Below are positions 45,941 to 55,632 of a DNA stretch of 64,000 nucleotides, piece by piece. Numbering within the stretch: the first letter of the stretch is position 1; each line of letters opens with the position of its first letter. Location of the stretch: contig NC_084806.1 of assembly GCF_963583255.1 (NCBI RefSeq), positions 19,820,317 to 19,884,316 of the forward strand, in the 5' to 3' direction. The position numbers were made by a program, and so were the translations under genes. Source of the stretch: Pyrus communis. Lineage: Eukaryota; Streptophyta; Magnoliopsida; Rosales; Rosaceae. A model generated the notes under the pieces. That model had not been told where the DNA came from and made no database searches. It worked only from the letters and a program-made list of their open reading frames with translations.

Positions 45941-47555
45941 AAATCACAAGTCCATGAACCATATTTCAGGGCCCACACTCATGCTCTTCATCAAGCTCGT
46001 GGGGAATCAACAAGCACAACAAATACACGTGCCGGTTCATCCACATTAAAGTCAAAGACCATTCGTCACGTGAAGCTCCTCATGGTCTAATTTCATTCAA
46101 GATCAAGCCATGACGGCCCTTGAAGAAATCACAAGTACAATTCAAGATCAAGTGTCCACCACCCTTGAATCAAATTTGACTCCAAAGAAATGAAGTAAAT
46201 CCAAACCTTTGGAGGAAACCAGAAAGCTCTCTGGCCAAAGCAAATACTCTTGTTCTTCATCAAGCTCGTGGAGATTCAATAATCACAACAAATGCATACC
46301 GATTTATCAACCATCAAAGCCGAAGATCACCCACCACGTGAAACTCCTCTTGGTCCCATTTCATTCAAGACAAACCCTCAACGGCCCTTGAAGAAACTTC
46401 CAGGCTCATTCAAGACCAAGCCTCGAAAACCCTTGAAAAAACTTCCAACCCAATTCAAGATCAAGCTTCAACGACACTTGAATTAACATCTATGTTGATG
46501 GACTTCAAAGAACTGTGGTCAAAATACATTCACTAAAATTTAATGTTCTCCAACACATTAAACTTTGACATGCCAGGGCTTATATGGCATGCACCATGTG
46601 TCTCATAAATCGTACACATGGCGCATGACTCATCAAAATCGGACAAGTCATCAAGAGGGACATGTGTCAACACTTGGCAGAAAAAAATGCCAAATTGGGG
46701 AAGATTTATTTATTTGATTAAATCATATATTAATTGATGAAGTCAAATCACAAATCAAGCCACAAATCAAGTCTTGGTTCATTCATCAATTAATTGAGTC
46801 CACAATCAAGGGTAAATCTAGCTGTAGGCAAGATATCGAAAGCCTATAAATATGAGGCTCTAAGACAAAGAAAAAGGGCCAAAAAAATCATTCTCTCACC
46901 TAGAAGTTGAAGCTCTTAAGCCCCCCTAAACTCTCAAATTCCCAAACACTCAAATACTCAAAGGGCTCAAAAAACTCTTTGCATTCTTCATCAAACCCAT
47001 GAGGAATCATCAAGTACGTTCCCGTTCTTCCATCGCCATAAGCCAAAACCTTGAGCCGTTCATTCATTCGAGATCAAGTCATCGTGATCCTCAGATCAAC
47101 AATATACACATCTTTTACCTAAGAGATCGAATCAAAGAATTCAAAGTTGTAAAGAGATTGTAACCATAAACTCCTTCATACAAATATTACTTTCATGGTA
47201 ATTGGATAGTAATAAGCTTGAAGAAAAGGAAAATAGGATTGTTATAGGTGGATTCATGACTTTAGGCTTTTATCACCTTAAATTGTTTAAACTTTCGTTC
47301 GTTCTCTGTTTTAATTATTCATCTTTCTAACTTTATTATAAGTTGTAGTTGGTTAAGTTTCATAATCAATTAATCAATCATTCGTTTTCTAAGTTAAGTT
47401 TCACGTAATTAGCTGGTAAATTGGTATTAAAAGCAATCTTTGTGGGATCAACTTCGTATTTGCCTTAGTTATATTCCCTTTGATCTTGTGCACTTGCAAA
47501 TTAAATTGTGTTTGGTTTATTTAATTTGTTAGTACCCCGAGCATATACATCAATT
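45941..47555 (+). repeat. LTR-like stretch with internal repeats, boundaries unknown
   Basis: A block starting CTTCATCAAGCTCGTGG recurs at 45990 and 46256, with a weaker third form at 46987 (CTTCATCAAACCCATGAGG). Each is followed at 100 to 120 bp by TCATTC then GA[CT]CAAG text. A promoter-like GCCTATAAATATGAGG lies near 46850. Near 47437 CTTTGTGGGATCAACTTCG resembles the mark many plant gypsy LTRs carry near their 3' end. I could not find matching ends or a target duplication. The Mutator-type element may lie within the same LTR. Confidence 0.45.
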
Positions 47556-47947
47556 ACAATGCTTTATTCAATTTAGCTAAGTTTATGTCTGACCCTTTAA
47601 GGAATATATTGAGTTAGTTTGCTCCATATACTCTCGCTTCGTGTCATGTTACCCAATTTTGTCAACCCTGTTGATAAATCCGTCATTCTAGCTACACGGC
47701 ATGAAGCCAAGAGGAGTGACAGTGGCTCTAGTTTTGCTTTTCCTTTTATTAATTATTTTTTCTTTAGGAGTTTCGCTTGGCTATTTTAGTTTTCTTGGTA
47801 ATGTACCTCAAAAGAATTTTTAAAGGTGGGGTGGGGGATTAATAAATAAGTGACTGGAGAGACTAAATTTCTAGATAATAGGTACGGCTATGGCTTCTTT
47901 CTAGTTTTATTGTTTCTTCAACTTTTTTATTGGTTCGCTTCTCGATA
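47556..47947. other. Unassigned interval
   Basis: AT-rich sequence with no recognised feature. Confidence 0.3.
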
Positions 47948-48649
47948 GTGCATGTGACATCCCGTCCCGGGATTTTTAAACGCACGTGTGAAATTACCTT
48001 TTTGCCCTTAGTTTGTTTTCGTCACGTTTTGGTTGTTTGTTGTGTGGTGGCATGTGTTTGGAACCTCACACACTCCCACACACACACGGACACTATCCTC
48101 TCTCTCTCCCTCTGCCTTCTCTCTCCCCCGTGTCTCTCTCTTCCTTCCCGTTATCACCATACGTACGGACAAACACCAAAACCACCCAAACCATCACGGA
48201 TCGAGGAAACCAAGGACACCATTCAACTCGTGAGGTCAAGGGGAGCACGACCATAGCATTTTCAGGTAAGAACTTCGACGTTTTCACGTCGATATCGCGA
48301 GGTCCGTTTTGAGCACTGTTCATGCAACATTAATTTACTTAGTTTTTGGACATTTGAAGCTTGTAGGTGTGTTGGTGAGGTCCTAAGGAGCGTCGGAGTA
48401 GCTCGTTGGACGAATTTGGACGTCGGGAAGGCCTAGTTCGAAGTTGGCCGGTTTTTGAGTTTTGAGACAGGTATGATCGCGTAACTTTTAGCCTTTAAAA
48501 GTGGTCCAACGTGATTCTACTAGTTTAGGGCTTTCTTTTGGTCCAAGAATCTTAGAAAATGGTTGAGAAACGAAGGAGATTAGTGAGTTTAAAGTTTTTC
48601 CCAGTTTCCGGCGACCGGAGTCCGGCGAGGGTAGGCCGGAGAAGAAAGG

Positions 48650-48745
48650 GGAATATTCCGTCAAACTTGACGGAATATTCCTAACGGCAGTGACGGTATC
48701 CGGTTAGATTTGACGGAATATTCCGTCAGTTTAACGGAATATTCC
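48650..48745 (+). promoter_or_regulatory. Four GGAATATTCC palindromes in family H LTR (plus copy)
   Basis: Exact GGAATATTCC at 48650-48659, 48672-48681, 48715-48724 and 48736-48745, spaced 22, 43 and 21 bp. GAAnnTTC is also the core arrangement of a heat-shock element. The first pair lies in a perfect inverted repeat with 15-bp arms and a 2-bp spacer. Whether a factor binds is not known. Confidence 0.6.
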
Positions 48746-49442
48746 TGACGGCGTCTGTTGACACCGTCAGTGTGCCTGGCACGTGGCCGCGCGTGGGGGC
48801 GCGTAGGTCCGTGCCTGTGCTGGCGCGTGGGGGCGCGTGCGGGGTCCAAAAATTATTTTAAAAATATGGTTGTGATCCTGAGGTTGTGTAGAGCACGTTG
48901 GTATATTCATTTGTCCATTTTGAGCAATGTTTGAGAAGTTATTACGAGAAATGGGTTATGTGCTTTAAAGTTAACGTTTTTATAGTTGTTTCGCATTTAG
49001 GTGACACGTACCCAGAGGACGAGCGTGCACACGCGAGACAGGGGGGCTACGACCCTTCTACATACCAGTGAGTGGGCTTTTGTTTTCCGTATATACCTAT
49101 ATACATTTATATTCCCAGAAATTGAATTAAAAAGGGTTATTTGCCTTATGCCATGCACTTTATTATTTATCGTTTATGCATCTTTGCATGCATTATTTGT
49201 GGCATACATATACATATGCATATGTCATATATATTTATATGTGGGTGCTGTGGAGGCATAGGTAAGTGCCAGGTAAGCGTTAATTAATGATTGCATTACA
49301 TAGTGTTTAGAGATGCTTAGAGAGCTCATAACCTGCACCCCCGGTGTTAGTGCTCCCGCCCAGAGTAGGGCACAGTCCTTCACGTGTTGTTCACCTCCCG
49401 CACCATACGCTCAGCTTGGATCCAAGCTAGGTGCATAGGCCT

Positions 49443-49662
49443 GTCGTACAGACCACAATAGGTGGTTCCGACTCGTAGGTGACCCGCGATTATTCGCACA
49501 GCCTTCACGTGATCGTAGCACTAGAGCGTATATATATGTTACACCCAGGCCTGTCGTACAGACCACCCAGAGTGGTTCCGACTCGTGGGCAGGTTTAGAT
49601 ATTGATATTGAGATTTGAGCTCTAGATGCAGCCGTACAGGTCACGTTAGGTGACTCCGGCTG
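49443..49662 (+). repeat. Three hairpin units in family H LTR (plus copy)
   Basis: Units at 49443-49472, 49553-49582 and 49629-49662 have two stems. The outer stem is GTCG/CGAC in the first two and CAGCCG/CGGCTG in the third. The inner stem is ACCAC/GTGGT in the first two and GTCAC/GTGAC in the third, with a 5-nt loop. Linkers TACAG and TC are constant. Paired bases change together, which supports an RNA or DNA structure. Confidence 0.8.
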
Positions 49663-50236
49663 CCAGATTACATGATATTGATATGGTTATACCTGGGCAC
49701 TTGCATATCACTTTGAGATTGTGGCATGGCATATCTTGAGCATGATTGGTATACCCTTGAGCATGTTTTGCATGTTTACACATACGTATATATGTTTATT
49801 TCCTGGGAAGTATACAGGTTTTACGGTGAGGGGTTAGAATGTATTTTATGAAATGGTTTTCAAAGAGCTTTGTTTTTGCCCACTCACGCTTTTGTTTTGC
49901 GCCCCTCCAGGTTCTAGTTGCTTAGCCGTTGCGGTGGTTTCCCTTGAGAGCTTTTCGGCGTTCTGACAGACACTCCACATTGTAGGGTCGCCTTCGGGCG
50001 TACTACTGTTGTCGTTTTATTTGGACTGCTATAGACCTGCTCTGAATTTGTATCGCACTAACTAGCACTCATTCTAGTACTTGTATGCTAGTTTTTAATT
50101 ATTCGTACTTTTATATTACTACTTATTAGCTTCCGCACGTGCACATGGCTACGTCACCTTTGTGTGACGGCCAGCACGCTCCGATCTCGGTCGGGGTGTG
50201 TCAGTGCATCTCTCTTTTTCGTATTAAACAAAAGAA

Positions 50237-50400
50237 TAATGTTAGAAAGACTAAATTTAGAGATTAAATTTTAGAAACCAAAAGATATAGAAATTGATAA
50301 TTGGTTTATTACTTAAACGTTGATAAGCGTACTCATTTATATTGATGACATAGCATTTAGTGTACAAATTTTATCTCTAAATTGAGTCTCTCTAGCATTA
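50237..50400. mobile_element. MITE-like inverted-repeat element (164 bp)
   Basis: The left end reads AATGTTAGAAAGACTAAATT, continuing TAGAGATTAAA. The right end, inverted, reads AATGCTAGAGAGACTCAATT, continuing TAGAGATAAAA. These are about 30-bp terminal inverted repeats. The outer TAA/TTA could be target sequence (Tourist-like) or part of the repeat. No coding capacity. Confidence 0.7.
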
Positions 50401-50443
50401 CCCCAAACCAAAAAAAAAGTTCTAATTCAGAATTGTGTAAAAG

Positions 50444-50491
<48 letters not shown>

Positions 50492-51765
50492 AGCAAATAG
50501 GTCAAACCATGCACACTGTGCCGGTACCTAGATGAGAAGTATTTAAATTTTTTTGGGTCTTTACTTTACCCACAATTTTATATGCATTTCTGCTATATCT
50601 CTCACGCCATTCTTCTTTACCGTTATTTATCTTTTATTTCTCACATATGTTTTCTCTTTTTCTACAAAAATATTAAAATTACAAACTAAAATTGAAATGG
50701 TTACTCGTACCAACCTTTAATATAGAATTGTCAATGATATATCATATATAATTGAGGACACCCATGGTGCCATGGACTAGCCGGGGTGGAGAATAAGGGA
50801 GGAGGAGAGATCGAGAGACAGAGAAACAAGAAGCAAGTCGTGGCATGCACGACGTTGTGGTGGTCCCGGTGGACATGGTGGTTGATGCACGATGAAGTCG
50901 TTTGGTGGTGGTGCGTGGTGGTTGGGCGACGGAGAAAACAGAGAGAACTCAGAGGAGAGAGACAGACGGACAAACAGATAAACAGAGACAGAGACAGAGA
51001 GAGTTTGGTGATGGTGCGTGGTGGCTACATCGTTTCTTACACACACAATTAGGGTTAAGATTAAATCTCATCCTAATCAATGAACCACATAATTCCTAAA
51101 TCTAATTTAAAATTATATATATTTTAAATGTTTTGGTTCGAATCGGGAAAGAAAATGTGCGACCAATTTTCGTACCAAACAGTTCGGGAAGGCATGGCAG
51201 AGCAAGCACAGGGTCATTGGTTGTCCTTGATCTCAACAACTTCAAAAACCATATATATATTTATTTGTGTATTGTATTTGACCCCTATAAACAACTAAGA
51301 CAAACTAAATTACAATCTCCTCATCCTATCTTTTATTTTCTTCCATCGTATTTGTCTTCCTTTTCTCTTTTCTTGTGTGCGACTTTATTGTGCACACCAT
51401 GTGCTCAATGAAATACCTTAGTTGAGAAGCCTTGGCATCTTCAACATTACTCTATATTATCCTGCATCCACCATCGACAAGCCTCTACAAATAATAGTAG
51501 TTATGGACGTGTGTTTGCATAAACTTTCGGCATATGTTGACAAGAATTGGTAGATGCCTACTAGGTGCTCGACAAAAAGTGAAGCATTTTTTGTTCATAT
51601 TATGACTCCATTATTTTAAAATCCTAGCTACACCACTGGAGATTGGGTACAAAAATTTCAGGATTCTCGGTTATAGATTTTTCGGTTTGAAATCGGGATT
51701 TTTTCGGTATGGTTGGGGATTTTTGTGTTTTTTTTTATTATTTTTTTGAACCCTATATATATGTG
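50401..51765. other. Unassigned interval with a long A run
   Basis: Contains 43 consecutive A (50444-50486). A purine-rich stretch (50786-51010) makes overlapping open frames on both strands (50731-51099); these are low-complexity and not credible genes. 51640-51730 has CGGTTT/TTCGG text that I cannot classify. Confidence 0.35.
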
Positions 51766-52340
51766 TATCATGACACACCCCGATCCAAATATTGGGGTGT
51801 GTTGGCCATCACGTGAAGGTGACGCAGCCAAGTGCGCAATGCGGAAGCAATAGAGTGAAAATACGAGAAAATAAAGTCGACGAGATAATTTACAATAAAA
51901 AGATCAATGAGTGCTAGTGAGGAAGGAGAAATGCAAAGTAAAAGCTAAAGTATCCTAGGTGTAGTCTAGAATAAACAATACTACACAAGCGATAACTAGA
52001 AAATCCTACATGGAAGGTGCTCTGTCAGAACTGCCTCGATGCCTCCTTTGTCACCCACGTCCTCGCTACCTAAAACCTGGAGGGGCGCAAAATAGAAAAC
52101 GTGAGTAGGCAAAAACAAAGTTTTCCAAACCATTTCAATGTCAAGTAATAATCCCTCTCTGTCAAACCCGTATACTTTCCAAAAAATATTATACGTACTC
52201 ATATCTCAAATCATGCTAAAAACGATAAAGCTCAAATATGCCATGCCAGAATATGCCGTGTCAGAATATCCAATCAAACAGTATAAGCATCAAGAAGGTG
52301 AGATAAAACAAATCATACTATGTCGGTAATATCAGTACGT

Positions 52341-52543
52341 CAGCCGGAGTCACCTAAAGTGACCTGTCCGGCTGAATCTATAGCTCCTCAAGCACTATCC
52401 TGCACATGAGTCGGAACCATCTAAAGTGGTTCGTATGACAGGCTGGTATATATAAATACGCTCAATGCTACGGTCACGTGAAGGCTGTGCGATGTATCGC
52501 AAGTCACCTATGAGTCGGAACCACCTATAGTGGTTTGTACGAC
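52341..52543 (-). repeat. Three hairpin units in family H LTR (minus copy)
   Basis: Units at 52341-52374 (CAGCCG/CGGCTG outer, GTCAC/GTGAC inner), 52410-52439 (GTCG with a damaged partner TGAC; ACCAT/GTGGT inner with one wobble) and 52514-52543 (GTCG/CGAC; ACCAC/GTGGT). Loops are CTAAA or CTATA. Order and unit types match the plus copy when inverted. Confidence 0.8.
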
Positions 52544-52825
52544 AGGCTGGCACCTGCCTTAGATCCAAGGTGAGCGTACGGTACAAGAGGTGAACAATCA
52601 CTTGAAGGCTAGGCCCTACTCTAGCGGAGCACAAAAACTGAGGTGTAGGAATATAAGTTATAACTCAATCTTATCATCACCACATCTATCACTAACAATG
52701 CAGTACCAAAGCATAACCAACACAATCAAAATAATAATATCGACGATATTTGACATGGAATTTCAATTATAAACCATTTCGATTATAAAATCATTAAAAC
52801 GTAACTTCTGGAAAGATACCAAATC

Positions 52826-52864
<39 letters not shown>

Positions 52865-53179
52865 TGAAAATAAAAGCCCACTCACTGATACATAGAAGGG
52901 TCGTAAGCCCCAAGCCTCGCGTGGCTGAGCTCGTCTTCTGGATAATCCTCACCTATATGTGAAACAACTATAAAACCGTCACTTTAACGCACATAACCAA
53001 CCTTAGGTAATAACTTCGCATACATTGCTCAATTAGGGTGTTTGAATATACCAACATGCTTTACTCAATCCCACGAACACCCTTATATTTTTAGAAAACT
53101 CTTCTGAAGCCTCACGCGCCCCCACGCGCCGGCCAAGACACGTGTCTGGCGCAAGGACGGAATCCCTAACGCCGTTAGG

Positions 53180-53274
53180 GAATATTCTGTCAATTTACCA
53201 GAATATTCTGTTAACTTTAACCTAACGCCATTAGTCTCCGTTAGGAATATTCCGTTAACTTTGACAGAATATTC
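53180..53274 (-). promoter_or_regulatory. Four GAATATTC palindromes in family H LTR (minus copy)
   Basis: GAATATTC at 53180-53187, 53201-53208, 53245-53252 and 53267-53274, spaced 21, 44 and 22 bp. The outer bases have drifted but the core and spacing match the other LTR. Confidence 0.6.
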
Positions 53275-53919
53275 CGTCGTCTCCTACCTCAAGTCGCCGA
53301 ATTCTAGAAAAACTTTAAACTCACTTTTCTCACTCGATTCTCAACCAAACTTCACAATTTTTATGTCAAAATGAAGCTTAGGACAAGGGGAAGAAGTTTA
53401 TACCACTTTGAAGCACCAAAAATGCCGGAATCTCGCTAGAGAAATCTCAAAAATTCCGGCCAACCATAGAACTTGCTATCCCGACGTCCAAAATCCTTCA
53501 AACTTGTTCTTCGAGCTTCGTGAGAAATTTTTAAAATTCCCTGTGATCTCAAAACTCGATAAAACCTCCACAATCACTAGCAAATGAACAGTACCATCGA
53601 CGTAGTCCACAGATTCTATGGGTTTTCGAGGGTTCCAAGCCAAACCAAGGGTATGAGTGTGTTGGTTAGGCCACAAGGAACATGAAAAAGGTATTTGGAA
53701 CCTCGATCTATGTCAAAACTGTGAGGTATGAAGATGTCCGTACAAATGGTGAAAATGGAAGAAACGTCGAGAAGGAGAGAGACAGAACCAGAAAAGAAAG
53801 AACGAGTAAGGGCAAAAAACATCATTCTCGCTCTAACGGTAAATATTTTGGAACGGGCTGTCACATATCAACAATAGTAAAGATTGACTTTTGAAAAAAA
53901 AAAAAAAAAAAAACGATAT

Positions 53920-54000
53920 TGTTATGAACATTTATTAAAGTGTGATTTTGTAAATCCTATATTAGATTTGATATTAGTTAATCTTCCCTATTAGGACTTG
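53920..54000 (+). repeat. 5' LTR of copia B, first part
   Basis: TGTTATGAACATT to TTAGGACTTG. It is interrupted by the solo LTR and continues at 55464. The whole matches the 3' LTR at 62585-62829. Confidence 0.85.
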
Positions 54001-55458
54001 TGATGAGTCCATATTATACCATATATTTTACCCTAATCTTAGTTATAATTTATTGGTTATTTTGGTAAAATTTTGATGCTTTGTTATGTATTTTCAATGT
54101 AGGACATTCGACTTCCTCTAGAGCAAAATGTGACCAAACGGATGACTTTTGGAGTGATTCTAATTGGAGGATGTTCGTGAGTATTTCAAGATGATTGTAT
54201 CAAAATTCTAAATTTTTCTACAAGGCCGTTTGACCGTGGCAATGAAAAGAAAGCCCAGTGCACAGCTTTCCCAGATTGACATTTCTAGACGTTTTGTGTA
54301 TTTTGGGGGTCAAGATGGTGTAATTTGAGGAAGATTCCTTCTAGTGATTTGTAGGGGACGTCTTCAGCTTTTAAAAGAGACCTTTTGGGACCAAATCAGA
54401 GTTGATTTGGTCGGTTAAAAGACTAATTTTCTGAGAACACCGAATTCTAGTTCAAATAGGAAACCTTTTATTTTCTGTTTTATTATTTAATTATGTTTCC
54501 TAGTTTTATTCTAAGACCTTTTCAAGGTAGGGTTTTATTTTCTAGTAGTATAAATAAGATTTTTAGCCATTAGAAGAAGAGGAGAACGCAACATTGGAGG
54601 GGAATGTACAGGCAGAATTTAGATAGGCTTTGATGCTTTGTATTTTGAATGTGTTTTCTATCATTTTTCTATTTCAATAAATTCCTTTCGTTTGCTAGGG
54701 CAATGCCTTGAGCCTTAGCCTAAATATGTAGTTTTTATTTAAGTGCTTATGATATTACGTAAGCATGTTTTGAATTATTAATCACTATGCTTTAAACTGT
54801 CTCTATATCTTAATGCTTAGCTACCATTAGGATGTTTAGATAAGTAATTGGATGCAATTCTGTCGGAATACCACAGGGGGATTGAGTATTGCTTCTTGTG
54901 GTTAATAGTTGTAATTTTACCTAGGATGAATACCATGTCTTAGGGGTTGCATGGTTTTTCAAAGGGTTTTCACAAAGCATAATGAGTCATGCATGTTTAT
55001 ATTTAATCTGAATACCACAGACAGATTGCATATTTGATATACATTCTAACTTGAATATCACGAGTAGAATATGCATTAGGAAAACCTAACCTTTAAAGAT
55101 TGCATGGGTAATTCATAAGTAATTGATAAATCTACATAAAATTGTTAAGGGGATGGCGGAACCCTAGGTTTTTACAATTTGGTTTTCAAAACTATTTTCC
55201 TTTGTTTTCTTTTCTTTGCTAATTTATTTAATTGTTTTTAATTAAATTCGTTTTTATTATTTTTAAATTCAAAATCAAGCTCTTCCTAATTTTGATTTCA
55301 AATAATTAATTAAGAATTAGTTTAAATATAAATTATTCATTCAATCCCTGCGGAAAACGACCTTACTTGAGCCATTTATACTACAACTACCTTGTTCTCT
55401 TGCATGTATTTTTAAGTGTTTTTATCCCTACTTTTGCAGGTGGTAAAAATCCTTATCA
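54001..55458 (+). mobile_element. Solo LTR nested in the 5' LTR of copia B (1458 bp), TSD ACTTG
   Basis: TGATGAGTCCATATTATACC to AAATCCTTATCA, flanked by ACTTG (53996-54000, 55459-55463). A TATA-like AGTATAAATAAG is near 54547 and AATAAATTCC near 54678 could be a polyadenylation signal, so the orientation is plus. CCCTGCGGAAAACGACC near 55350 is a 3'-end mark of plant gypsy LTRs. Family differs from the others here. Confidence 0.9.
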
Positions 55459-55463
55459 ACTTG

Positions 55464-55632
55464 TATTCCTTGGAGGAGAAGGATTCTTCCCTCCCTTATT
55501 ACTATAAATAAAGGCATTGCGTAGGGGGAATAACACATCCTCTACACAACCATACAAACACATATTTCTCTCCATTCTCTCTCTGCTGCTGCGCCTCCCT
55601 TTTTCCCATGTCAAATAAAATAAGCCACAACA
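55464..55632 (+). repeat. 5' LTR of copia B, second part
   Basis: TATTCCTTGGAGG to AGCCACAACA, with TATA-like ACTATAAATAAAGG near 55500. The primer-site position CGTTATCAACACGCTCC follows. Confidence 0.85.

Larger units (their letters stand above)
47953..50203 (+). mobile_element. Solo LTR, family H (2251 bp), TSD GTGCA
   Basis: Starts TGTGACATCCCGTCCCGGG, ends CGGTCGGGGTGTGTCA, and is flanked by GTGCA (47948-47952, 50204-50208). It aligns with the inverted sequence of 51771-53865. It contains a CT-rich stretch (48090-48150), four palindromes (48650-48745) and three hairpin units (49443-49662). The overlapping frames at 47930-48323 are CT-rich artefacts. I believe the family is gypsy but cannot assign a lineage, as no interior is attached. 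Confidence 0.9.
51771..53865 (-). mobile_element. Solo LTR, family H (2095 bp), minus orientation, TSD TATCA
   Basis: On the plus strand it reads TGACACACCCCGATCC to GAACGGGCTGTCACA, flanked by TATCA (51766-51770, 53866-53870). It carries the same hairpin and palindrome arrays as 47953-50203 in the inverse order. An (AT)n run lies at 52829-52863. Frames such as 53616-53864 are chance. Confidence 0.9.

Noticed and set aside
47930..48323. Four overlapping frames of 66-108 codons
   Set aside because: All come from the CT-rich part of the family H LTR, in several frames at once, which is what low-complexity DNA gives.
50731..51099. Overlapping frames on both strands (65-89 codons)
   Set aside because: Purine/pyrimidine-skewed simple sequence (GAGACAGAGA type); no domain and no consistent frame.
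54001..54040. TGATGAGTCC start looked like a hammerhead ribozyme core (retrozyme)
   Set aside because: CTGATGAG is not present exactly, no GAAA partner or closing stems follow, and the interval is a 1.46-kb solo LTR with its own target duplication.
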